Part shown: positions 1 through 10,376 of the stretch, piece by piece | Layout of the letters: every line of letters begins with the position of its first letter | Position numbering within the stretch: the stretch's first letter is position 1 | From: an uncultured Acidobacteriota bacterium | GTDB lineage: Bacteria > Acidobacteriota > Blastocatellia > Pyrinomonadales > Pyrinomonadaceae | Reading direction: 5' to 3' | Length of the DNA stretch: 64,000 nt | NCBI GenBank assembly: GCA_937873515.1 | Contig: CALMYB010000010.1 | Coordinates: forward strand, 248,001-312,000 | Position numbers and translations under genes: made by a program | The notes under the pieces: model-generated | The model's input: only the letters and a program-made list of their open reading frames with translations | Told to the model about the DNA's origin: nothing | Database searches by the model: none

Positions 1-3261
<3,261 letters not shown>

Positions 3262-3310
3262 TTCCGGTATTCGCCTTGGCCGCAATGAGATCGCTGCGGC
3301 AGATCATTCT

Positions 3311-3350
3311 CAAAACAAAAGACTCTGTGCCTTAAACAAGCACAGAGTCT
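3311..3350 (-). terminator. Intrinsic terminator/attenuator in the metH leader
   Basis: On the minus strand an 11-bp perfect stem AGACTCTGTGC / GCACAGAGTCT (3350-3320, 9-base loop) is followed by a T-rich run (TTTTGTTTTG). It lies about 50 bases before the metH ATG and just after the riboswitch candidate. Minus-strand AAACAAG (3364-3358) can pair with CTTGTTT (3340-3334), which covers the last stem base and the loop of the terminator. That offers an alternative antiterminator fold. Confidence 0.75.
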
Positions 3351-3380
3351 CAAAAAACTTGTTTGAGGACCTTGATCCAT

Positions 3381-3432
3381 GCTGTTTAGCCGTTTCTTTT
3401 ACGTGGCCGCAAGTCGCAATAACTCACCACGT
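3381..3432 (-). ncRNA. Candidate SAM-II (SAM-alpha) riboswitch upstream of metH
   Basis: Read on the minus strand, ACGTGG...CCACGT makes a 6-bp P1 stem. Inside it are TGAGTTA and CTTGCGGC, and 3' of it are A-rich bases ending in ACGGCTAAA. The order TGA-TTTA / TTGC-GC / closing stem / A-rich / GCTAAA matches my memory of the SAM-II aptamer core. The element sits 120 bases upstream of metH and directly before an intrinsic terminator, a logical place for a SAM-responsive off switch. SAM-V shares this core and is the alternative. Confidence 0.7.
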
Positions 3433-3450
3433 CCTTGTAAGACAAGTCTA

Positions 3451-3516
3451 TCGAACCGGTCGCGAAATGTCGAGCCTTTATGCCTCCCGAGCGGTACGGA
3501 AACACGACCGGTTCGA
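3451..3516. repeat. 12-bp perfect inverted repeat upstream of the metH leader
   Basis: TCGAACCGGTCG (3451-3462) and CGACCGGTTCGA (3505-3516) are perfect inverted copies separated by 42 bases. The right arm resembles a tRNA T-arm (GGTTCGAGTCC at 3510-3520), but no matching acceptor or anticodon arm could be built. It may be a folded 5' part of the metH transcript, an operator, or a tRNA remnant. Confidence 0.6.
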
Positions 3517-3613
3517 GTCCTATGAGGAGCAAATCAATGAATGACTTCGGGGATATACATTCCCAATCCACGATCGGCCAATGGACAATTTACAACTTGC
3601 TTCGGCCGAGCTT

Positions 3614-4051
3614 CTAGGTTCCGCACGGCGTCTTCCGCCAGCCTTCCTTCCCGTCCATGCATTGGTACATCACTCCCAAGCCATCGAGGCTATAGGTCGG
3701 ATCTGCTTGGTCGCTCTTCTCCAACTCCAATCGGAAGAGCTTACCCATTATTAGATCATCGTTCTCAATGAGCCGCGAGACGAAGACCACGGTCACGTTA
3801 CCGTCATCTGTTTTCCCGATCGGATAAACACTAAACTCAGGCTCACTGCCAACATCGATCTTCAATTCCGTCAGCATCTTAACGGCACACTCTTCCGGCG
3901 AGGCTGAACATTCTTGCGGCGCCGCGAAATCTATCGGATCCCAGCGTGTGGCATCCGTTACGACTTTAGAAAACTTCTCCTGAGCGTTAACGACGAGCAT
4001 CGACAACGCGATAATAAACACCGCGCCGGCGAAATAAGTTACTTTTCTCAT
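3614..4051 (-). CDS. Small secreted protein of unknown function
   Basis: The 145-residue product starts with a clear signal peptide (MRKVTYF... hydrophobic core ... VVNAQ), so it is exported, probably to the periplasm. The start chosen is the ATG at 4051 because AGGAGG lies 6 bases upstream on the minus strand; the reading frame extends further 5' without a better site. The mature part has four cysteines (two in ECSASPEEC, one in YQCMDG, one in the final TPCGT) that could form two disulfides. I do not recognise the family. The gene is followed (about 350 bases away) by the metH leader and preceded by a long repeat-rich gap, so it is probably transcribed alone. Confidence 0.75.
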   Translation of the reverse strand: MRKVTYFAGAVFIIALSMLVVNAQEKFSKVVTDATRWDPIDFAAPQECSASPEECAVKMLTELKIDVGSEPEFSVYPIGKTDDGNVTVVFVSRLIENDDLIMGKLFRLELEKSDQADPTYSLDGLGVMYQCMDGKEGWRKTPCGT

Positions 4052-4177
4052 TATTCCTCCTTGTTTTAGCGGCGATCTGTTTGCGAGCTTATCGCTTCGG
4101 ATCGCAATGTTGGTTCGCGCTCGACAATAGCAAGCTAAAAAAGGTATCGATCGGGACGCGAAATTAGACGTGAACAA

Positions 4178-5056
4178 AGGGTCAAGTTTGAGGAAACTTC
4201 AAAACCCTTTCGGAAAACTGGCTGTTTGAATTGGAGTTGAACCAGTCAACGGCTCGTATTTTATTACAAACTCCTCGGAGATGTCCACTTTTTTTCAGGG
4301 TGAACGCGTTGTCTGAGTATTGCCGTTCTGTGGAGTTTCTACAAAATGCCGGCTAGTCGCAACTGCTCCCCGTCCTGATTTTTTTGTGCAAATCGTGCAT
4401 TTCGTGCACTCTGATACATTCTGTGCGGTTTGATACGTTTCGTGCGGTTTGTTCTTCTAACGGTCGCGTCGTTTCGCTATGATGACAACACGGTCGAGAC
4501 GGCCGTTGGTCTTTGACAAGCTAAGTTTAGGTTTAAGTTTGCAGTGTCAGGTCTCAGGCTTTACGTTTGGGATCCATAGCTCGAATTTCAAATTTCAGAT
4601 CTGAGATTTCAGATAGAGCTTCTGATCCGTGCATTCGCGGCTTATCGGTCGTGGTCTAGAAGGTCAGTTCTGATATTCGTGGATTCGTGGCTGTTCATCC
4701 AAGCCTTTGCGAACTCTGCGTCTCCTCTGCGTTCTTTGCGTTTTAATCCTGGTTTTGGAAACGCAAAGTACGCCAAGCGAAACCCCGCAAAGACCGCAGA
4801 GGCTCTCGATCGCCAATTTCAGATTTCAAATCTCAGATTCGAGATTTGAGATTTCAGATTGAAAGGGCTTCCGATCCGTGCATTCGCGGCCGATCGGTGG
4901 TTCTTGCGGCTTGCCGCAGATTGTGAGCCAGCGTGAACTCGTTCGGTCGCCAAACGATCGGCCTGTGGAGGCGGCCTATTAGCCGGCGCCGGCGACCATT
5001 AGAACCGGTCGCTATAGCCCGGCGTTCCGATAGGTAAATTCTGACCGCTTCTCAAG
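4178..5056. repeat. Gene-free region with degenerate direct and inverted repeats
   Basis: No credible ORF is present. A stretch near 4380-4450 repeats short GTGC-containing units. AT-rich palindromic runs built of ATTTCAGAT, CAAATCTCAGATT and similar occur near 4585-4612 and 4812-4860. A longer direct repeat, ATCCGTGCATTCGCGGC followed by CGATCGGT-like sequence, appears near 4625 and again near 4875. A related ATTTCAAATTTCTGATTT run occurs after tRNA-Phe (about 28845). This looks like decayed dispersed repeats. Confidence 0.6.
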
Positions 5057-5085
5057 TTGCTTAACGCAGGATCGAGACCTATAAT
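5057..5085 (+). promoter_or_regulatory. Sigma70-type promoter for tRNA-Glu
   Basis: TTGCTT (5057-5062), a 17-base spacer and a perfect TATAAT (5080-5085) lie 38 bases before the tRNA-Glu 5' end. Confidence 0.6.
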
Positions 5086-5122
5086 TCCGTTTTGCGCATT
5101 TTGCAGCAAGGCCTTGTCATTC

Positions 5123-5197
5123 GGCGCCTTCGTCTATCGGTTAGGACGCAAGATTCTCAATCTTGAAAGACGGGTTCGATTCCCGTAGGCGCTACCA
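5123..5197 (+). tRNA. tRNA-Glu (anticodon CTC), CCA encoded
   Basis: A full cloverleaf can be drawn: acceptor GGCGCCT pairing with AGGCGCT (a G-U at the first pair), D-arm with GGTTAGGAC, anticodon stem CAAGA/TCTTG with loop TTCTCAA giving anticodon CTC, and T-arm CGGGTTCGATTCCCG. The discriminator A (5194) is followed by a genomic CCA (5195-5197). It is read from its own promoter and lies 25 bases before the YbjQ-family gene, which may be co-transcribed. Confidence 0.95.
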
Positions 5198-5222
5198 CCT
5201 CTCTTATTTGATTCAACACGCT

Positions 5223-5537
5223 ATGATAGTTACAACCGGAATGGAGATCGAGGGTCGTCGGATAAACCAGTATCTTGGCGTTGTTCGCGGCATTGTCGTT
5301 CGGGCGACCGGCCTCGGACGCGGCATCATCGGAGGGTTCAAATCGCTCGCTGGCGGCAATATTGAAGAGTGGGCAGAGGTTTGCGAGCACGCTCGTATGG
5401 AAGCTTTCAATCGAATGGTGCAGCACGCTCACGACATCGGTGCCGACGCCGTGATCGCGATGCGTTATGACGCTACGGAGTTCGGCCAAGGCTCGACCGA
5501 GGTCCTTGCCTACGGAACTGCGGTAAAGCTCGGATAG
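5223..5537 (+). CDS. YbjQ / UPF0145 family protein
   Basis: This 104-residue protein matches the YbjQ/UPF0145 family: MIVTTGMEIEG at the N-terminus, the R-G-I/V-V repeat region (VVRGIVVRATG), a glycine-rich middle (GRGIIGGFKSLAGGN) and the C-terminal GADAVIAMRYD and VLAYGTAVK strands. Members are small pentamer-forming proteins of unclear role, sometimes called heavy-metal-binding; a chemical function is not established. ATG 5223 was chosen because it gives the canonical N-terminus; the frame is open further upstream only through the tRNA gene. No signal peptide or membrane segment. Confidence 0.9.
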   Translation: MIVTTGMEIEGRRINQYLGVVRGIVVRATGLGRGIIGGFKSLAGGNIEEWAEVCEHARMEAFNRMVQHAHDIGADAVIAMRYDATEFGQGSTEVLAYGTAVKLG

Positions 5538-5579
5538 CCCATCGACAAATGCCTGCGAACCTTTCGGATGAAAACTGAA

Positions 5580-5627
5580 TCTCTCCTCAGAGGCCTTTCG
5601 GCCAACATTACGCTACTTCAGGAGAGA
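5580..5627 (+). promoter_or_regulatory. Hairpin that could sequester the ribosome binding site
   Basis: TCTCTCCT (5580-5587) is an exact complement of AGGAGAGA (5620-5627), the Shine-Dalgarno region of the lipoprotein gene starting at 5633. A small GGCC-tttc-GGCC hairpin lies between the arms. The fold would hide the ribosome binding site. Confidence 0.45.
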
Positions 5628-5632
5628 AAGAA

Positions 5633-6004
5633 ATGAAAGGAATCACACGAATTCTGCTTGTTGCCGCAGTTGCCGGTATCGCTATTTTCGCGGCGGCCTG
5701 CCCGGAGAAAAGGTCGATAGCCGAGATCAACGCAAACCCTTCGCGGTATCAGGATAAAGAGGTCGGCATTATCGGCACGGTCGTTGACAGTTACGGCCTT
5801 TCGATCCCCGGAACCGGGATTTCGGGCGGTGCATACAAGATCGACGACGGCACAGGCTCGATCTGGGTCATAACTGATAATACTGTGCCTTCGAGAGGTT
5901 CTCGGATCGGTATCCGCGGCACGGTCAGCACCGGCGTAAATTACAAAGGCAGAAATTACGGCCTCGGTATCTTTGAAAAGGAACGTCGGTACAAGGGCCG
6001 ATGA
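5633..6004 (+). CDS. Putative lipoprotein with small OB-fold-like domain
   Basis: The 123-residue product has a type II signal peptide: a hydrophobic stretch ending in AAAC with the lipidation Cys at residue 23, so it is a likely membrane-anchored lipoprotein. The mature part reads EINANPSRYQDKEVGIIGTVVDSYG, then YKIDDGTGSIWVITD and GSRIGIRGTVSTG. This is the pattern of small OB-fold proteins in which strands GxVxxSY...DGTGxIWV...G..V.V.GxV recur; I infer the fold, not a ligand. A strong AGGAGAG site precedes the ATG and may be hidden in a hairpin. It overlaps no neighbour; the next gene starts about 25 bases later. Confidence 0.8.
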   Translation: MKGITRILLVAAVAGIAIFAAACPEKRSIAEINANPSRYQDKEVGIIGTVVDSYGLSIPGTGISGGAYKIDDGTGSIWVITDNTVPSRGSRIGIRGTVSTGVNYKGRNYGLGIFEKERRYKGR

Positions 6005-6029
6005 TCTACTCGATTTCTCTCCTCATTTT

Positions 6030-6500
6030 ATGCGAGATTTGATCGAAGGCTTCGGCCGAAAGTTTGAGCAGATCGATACTGAAACCCGCTCTCTGCTGGC
6101 TATGGTCCCGATCGGTCAGATCTTCGCGAGGGCAGGCGAAGCAGTACTACCGTATATGTGCGCCGGGACGTGTCTTTTGCGTTCGGCGGCTGCGGTAGAG
6201 CAGACTTTCGGCGGCATTACGACTCGCCTTTGGGACGATCCGTTCGAGTGGACGCTGCCGGAAAAGCTTTCGACGCACGAATCGATCCTTGAATATCTCG
6301 ACGAGGTCGCGGAAACTCGCCGGCACGGCCTTGGCTTTCTAGCCTCGGACGATGACCTTAGACGCGAACTTCCCGCTCCGGAAGAGCTAACGTCGATCTT
6401 TTCCCTCCTGCTTGAGACCGTAGCGACCGCGGATCATTATCTCGGCCGTGCAGCCGCTATTTATCAGCTTCAGAGCGGCAAAAAGATCCGCCGGCGATGA
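6030..6500 (+). CDS. Hypothetical protein, mostly helical
   Basis: A 156-residue protein of unknown function. The frame is also open from a TTG at 5973, overlapping the upstream lipoprotein gene; ATG 6030 was preferred because it avoids that overlap, although no good Shine-Dalgarno is visible for either. The sequence is predicted helical, with no signal peptide. Its C-terminal half (ILEYLDEVAETRRHGLGFLASDDDLRRELP...TSIFSLLLETVATADHYLGRAAAIYQL) is vaguely like the DinB/YfiT four-helix fold, with histidines near the expected helix positions, but this is a weak resemblance. Confidence 0.55.
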   Translation: MRDLIEGFGRKFEQIDTETRSLLAMVPIGQIFARAGEAVLPYMCAGTCLLRSAAAVEQTFGGITTRLWDDPFEWTLPEKLSTHESILEYLDEVAETRRHGLGFLASDDDLRRELPAPEELTSIFSLLLETVATADHYLGRAAAIYQLQSGKKIRRR

Positions 6501-6588
6501 GTTTGTTTTTGCCGACTGAACATTTTCGTGGCAGAATTCGTTTATTCAGTCGCGTTACCGACTTTAGCAAATATCGAGAACACCAAAG

Positions 6589-7167
6589 ATGCATTGCCCA
6601 AGCTGCGGCCAACAACAAGCCTCCGAAGAGACGAAATTCTGCTCGCGATGCGGCCTGCCGCTGTCGCTGGTCGCCGAGGTGGTCGCACAAGGCGGTTACC
6701 TTCCGCAGCTCGCGCAGTTGACCGAAAAACCGCCGCCGAAGCTCTTTAACAAGAAGAACGGTGTCTTTTTCTCGCTCAGCTGGTTTATTTTCTTTACGTT
6801 ATTTGCGACATCGTTCTTTGGGATATTGGACGGTCCGGATGAGCTGATCGCCTTGATGGCGATCACGGGCATCTTCGGGTCGATGATATTCCTGCTCGGT
6901 TCGTTGATATTCCTGCAAAGTTCAAAGCCGTCATGGGCCGGCAAGCCGGCATTTACGCCAGCTCAGATGCCGCCAATGCCGGCTACGCTCCATGGAAGGC
7001 CGACCGCCGGAATGGCCCTGCCGCCGCAGCAGACTCAACCCGCCGCAGATTACCGCAGTCCGGGAGTCGGAGCGTGGCGTGATACGAACGATCTTCAGCC
7101 GACAAGTGTCACCGAAGGCACAACTCGCCTGCTCGATCAAGAGGAAGCAAAGAAATTTCCTCAATAG
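6589..7167 (+). CDS. Zinc-ribbon membrane protein
   Basis: A 192-residue protein. It opens with a zinc ribbon, MHCPSCG and FCSRCG (four cysteines within residues 3-22), of the zinc_ribbon_2 type. Two hydrophobic segments follow (about 62-80 FFSLSWFIFFTLFATSFFG and 85-108), forming a membrane hairpin, then a Pro/Gln-rich tail containing QMPPMPAT and QQTQPAADYRSP. Proteins with this layout are widespread and of unknown function; a sensing or assembly role is a guess. The 3' end overlaps the stop of the convergent gamma-glutamyltransferase gene by 7 bases. Confidence 0.75.
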   Translation: MHCPSCGQQQASEETKFCSRCGLPLSLVAEVVAQGGYLPQLAQLTEKPPPKLFNKKNGVFFSLSWFIFFTLFATSFFGILDGPDELIALMAITGIFGSMIFLLGSLIFLQSSKPSWAGKPAFTPAQMPPMPATLHGRPTAGMALPPQQTQPAADYRSPGVGAWRDTNDLQPTSVTEGTTRLLDQEEAKKFPQ

Positions 7168-8894
7168 CCGACAGCGAGGCCGTCGCTTCTAGAATCGATC
7201 GCACCAAGGCGGACACCCTTTTCATCGATCATTAGCCCGGTCGCAGAAGCGACCCAGCTCGGCGATGCCAATCGATGTCCGTAGGACCTCAGGATCGTGG
7301 TCGTGTCAGGAGAAAATCCGAGTGGTTCGGTGGTCAACGCATCCGGCAGCCACTGATGATGGATACGCGGCGCGTCGATCGCGGCTTGAATGTCCAACTT
7401 GTGGTCGATCACGTTGATGACGGTCTGGAGGACAGCAGAGATGATCCGTGGGCCTCCGCGTGCCCCGACGCCGAACCAAACCGAGCCGTCCGGGTGCAGA
7501 ACGATCGTAGGCGTCATTGAAGAGAGCGGCCTCTTTCCGCCTTTCACGGCGTTACGCTCGCCCTGAATCAGGCCGAACATATTCGGCTCGCCCGGCTTTG
7601 CAGCAAAATCGTCCATTTCGTCGTTAAGAAGAATGCCGGTTCCCTTGGCCGTAACCTGCGAGCCGTAAAGGTCGTTGATCGTATATGTGTTGACGACCAT
7701 CATCCCGTCCTTGTCCACGACCGCAAAATTCGTCGTGTCCATTGACTCGCGGCCCGTTGGCTCGCCGTGGCCGACATCCTTGCTGTCGGAGGCCTTGTCT
7801 TTTTGAATGGTCTCCCGGCGTTTTGCAGCGTAGGACTTTGACGTGAGAGCCGCCGTCGGGACATCCGCAAAATCAGGATCACCCATAAATTCGGCACGAT
7901 CCGCAAAGGCCCGACGCATCGCCTCTGTAAGGTAATGATACTTCTCGGCCGAATTGTACTTCATCGCCGCAACATCGTAGGCCTCAAGAATATTCAATGT
8001 CTCGAGCATCACGATCCCGCCCGAACTCGGCGGCGGCATCGAGACGATCGTGTTTCCGCGATAATTGCCCACAAGAGGCTCGCGTTCCTTAGCCTGATAG
8101 GCCTTTAGATCGTCGAGCGTGATCAGCCCGTTGTTCGCTCTCATATCGGCGGCAATCAGCTGAGCGGTCTTGCCCGTGTAAAATTCGCGAGCACCCAAGC
8201 GCCCGATGCGCCCGAGAGTTGCGGCGAGATCAGGCTGCTTGAAGAGATCGCCTTCTTCAAAGAATTTTCCGCCGTTGAGGAATATCCGCTTGCTTTCCGG
8301 ATACTTCGAGAGGCCATCAGAATATCCTCTGAAAAGACGTGCCAGCCGGTATGAAAGGACGTAGCCATTGGCCGCCAAGCGGCGGGCAGGCTCGACCAGA
8401 TCTGCCCATTTGACCCGGCCGGAACCATATTTCTTGAAAGCAAGGTCAAAACCCGCGATCGTCCCGGGAACTCCTGAAGCGCGATAGCCTATCGTCGAGG
8501 AACCTTCGCCGCTGATGAGTTTGCCGTCCGGCCCGACGAAGACATTTCGCGTTGCTGCGGCGGGCGCCATTTCGCGATAGTCGATCGCGCAGTTGCCGCC
8601 CTTGCTGTCATGGATCACCATAAATCCACCGCCGCCGATGTTTCCCGCCTCTGGATAGACGACCGCAAGCGCCAACCCGACCGCGATCGCGGCATCGACC
8701 GCATTGCCGCCCTTTTTCAAGATCTCAACGCCGATCCGTGATGCCAATTCGTGCTGCGAAACGACCATTGCGTGCTTTCCGCGCACCGGTGAAGGCCAAG
8801 CCGCATAGATGTTCGCAGCCGGGAAGATCGCGAAAAGTAGGCCCAAAGTCGCAATGGCGGCGATGAAGCGAGAGAAGATATCAGGGGTTTGCAT
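7161..8894 (-). CDS. ggt: Gamma-glutamyltransferase, periplasmic
   Basis: Cleaves and transfers gamma-glutamyl groups, chiefly from glutathione, in the periplasm. The 577-residue precursor has a signal peptide (about 1-32, ending IYAAW). Autoprocessing should occur before Thr387 in the motif DTTNFAVVDKDG, exposing the catalytic Thr of the small subunit. The substrate-binding PLSSM motif (Ser458/Ser459) and the glycine-rich FGVGARGGP segment are also intact. Length is normal for the family. The gene is monocistronic, convergent with the zinc-ribbon gene and divergent from the Nramp-like gene. Confidence 0.95.
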   Translation of the reverse strand: MQTPDIFSRFIAAIATLGLLFAIFPAANIYAAWPSPVRGKHAMVVSQHELASRIGVEILKKGGNAVDAAIAVGLALAVVYPEAGNIGGGGFMVIHDSKGGNCAIDYREMAPAAATRNVFVGPDGKLISGEGSSTIGYRASGVPGTIAGFDLAFKKYGSGRVKWADLVEPARRLAANGYVLSYRLARLFRGYSDGLSKYPESKRIFLNGGKFFEEGDLFKQPDLAATLGRIGRLGAREFYTGKTAQLIAADMRANNGLITLDDLKAYQAKEREPLVGNYRGNTIVSMPPPSSGGIVMLETLNILEAYDVAAMKYNSAEKYHYLTEAMRRAFADRAEFMGDPDFADVPTAALTSKSYAAKRRETIQKDKASDSKDVGHGEPTGRESMDTTNFAVVDKDGMMVVNTYTINDLYGSQVTAKGTGILLNDEMDDFAAKPGEPNMFGLIQGERNAVKGGKRPLSSMTPTIVLHPDGSVWFGVGARGGPRIISAVLQTVINVIDHKLDIQAAIDAPRIHHQWLPDALTTEPLGFSPDTTTILRSYGHRLASPSWVASATGLMIDEKGVRLGAIDSRSDGLAVGY

Positions 8895-9066
8895 AGCTAA
8901 AATCTACCAGATTCTCAGCGATTCCAAAAAAACTTGACTCCAAACTTGTTCGGAACTTCAACCATCGCCTCAAAAGGTTTATAGTCGTAAGGTCGCATGA
9001 GTGGGCAACAAACATCGCGAGCCCGCATTTTGCTAGAAATGACAGACGACGGTAGTAGACCCCAGA

Positions 9067-10371
9067 ATGGACTTTCGCAGCGTATCTCCGAAGAGTATCG
9101 CGCTCAAGCTGCGCAAGGTACCGTCGCGCCTTCGTCGAAGTCTTACTGAATATCGATTCTTCGCATACTTGGCCGTGCTTGGGCCCGGCATAATTGCTGC
9201 TGCTTCGGGTGACGAAGCGAGCGGAATCGCCACATACTCCTCGGCCGGCGCCGACTACGGATACACGCTCCTTTGGACCTTTATCCCAATGACGGTATTT
9301 TTTATCGTCGCGCAGGAAATGTGTGTCCGAATGGGCGTCGTAACGGGCCAAGGCCTTGCCGACCTGATCCGCGAGCAGTTCGGCGTACGCTGGACGGCTC
9401 TTGTGATGCTGGCCCTGCTTATCGCAAATTTCGGCATCATCGTCGCTGAATTTGTCGGTATCGCCCAGGCTTCCGAGCTATTCGGGATCTCGCGCTACAT
9501 AAGTGTTCCGGTAACCGCCGTCGGAATCTGGCTGCTTGTTGCTCGCGGAACACCAAAGCGCGTGGAACAGATCTTTCTCCTGATGGCTCTCGTTCTTTTT
9601 GCCTATATCATCTCGGCCGTCGCCGCAAAACCGGACTGGGGCCTAGTGGCAAAGGAATTTGTGACCCCGACGTTCAGGATCGAATCCGGCTATCTTTTCA
9701 CGGTTATGGCCTTGATCGGCACGACGATCACACCGTTCATGCAGGTCTTTGTGCAAAGCTCGGTCGTCGAAAAACGGCTCGACACCGAAGACCTGAATCT
9801 CGCCCGAGCGGATGCGATCCTCGGTGTTGTGCTCGCAAATGTCGTCGCTGTGTTCATCCTTATTTCGACCGCCGCGACCCTGCATGTCGCAGGCGTTAAG
9901 CTCGAAACCGCGAGTGACGCGGCCAAGGCGTTGGTTCCTTTTGTCGGCGACTATGCTGAATGGCTCTTCGGCATCGGCCTCTTCGGTGCCTCCATGCTCG
10001 CAATGGGCGTACTGCCGCTTGCGACCGCCTACAGCCTCAGCGAAGCGTTGGGGTTTGAGAAGGGCCTTGCTCGTTCATTTCGCGAAGCACCGATCTTCCT
10101 TGGCATCTTTTCGGCCCTGATCGTGCTCGGCGCCGCGGTCGCATTGATCCCGAACATACCGCAGTTCAGTTTGCTGCTATTTACCCAATGCGTTAACGGC
10201 GTACTTCTGCCGATCTTGCTCGTTGCTATCGTGATCCTAAGCAACAACCAAGAGATAATGGGCGAATATCGAAACCGCTTTGTTCACAATGTCTTTGCGT
10301 GGGGAACCACTGTCATCGTCTCGATACTCTCGATCCTATTGATAGTAAAAACGATTGCTGATATTTTTTAG
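9067..10371 (+). CDS. Nramp-family divalent metal transporter, non-canonical motifs
   Basis: A 434-residue inner-membrane protein with about 11 hydrophobic segments and the Nramp layout. The TM1 signature GPGIIAAASGDEASGIATYSS aligns with the classical GPxLLVxxxYxDPGN motif: the metal-binding Asp is kept but DPGN becomes DEAS. In TM6 the classical MPH is replaced by TPF (TTITPFMQVFVQSS), losing the methionine that confers selectivity for transition metals. It therefore belongs to a divergent branch that includes Nramp-related magnesium transporters; Mn/Fe transport should not be assumed. It lies 5 bases before the MscS-type gene, so the two are one transcription unit. Confidence 0.88.
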   Translation: MDFRSVSPKSIALKLRKVPSRLRRSLTEYRFFAYLAVLGPGIIAAASGDEASGIATYSSAGADYGYTLLWTFIPMTVFFIVAQEMCVRMGVVTGQGLADLIREQFGVRWTALVMLALLIANFGIIVAEFVGIAQASELFGISRYISVPVTAVGIWLLVARGTPKRVEQIFLLMALVLFAYIISAVAAKPDWGLVAKEFVTPTFRIESGYLFTVMALIGTTITPFMQVFVQSSVVEKRLDTEDLNLARADAILGVVLANVVAVFILISTAATLHVAGVKLETASDAAKALVPFVGDYAEWLFGIGLFGASMLAMGVLPLATAYSLSEALGFEKGLARSFREAPIFLGIFSALIVLGAAVALIPNIPQFSLLLFTQCVNGVLLPILLVAIVILSNNQEIMGEYRNRFVHNVFAWGTTVIVSILSILLIVKTIADIF

Positions 10372-10376
10372 CACAG

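Noticed and set aside
3431..3530. tRNA-like sequence (GGTTCGAGTCC)
   Set aside because: The T-stem does not pair beyond two bases, no complementary acceptor GCTCCTC is found upstream, and no CCA follows; kept only as an inverted repeat.
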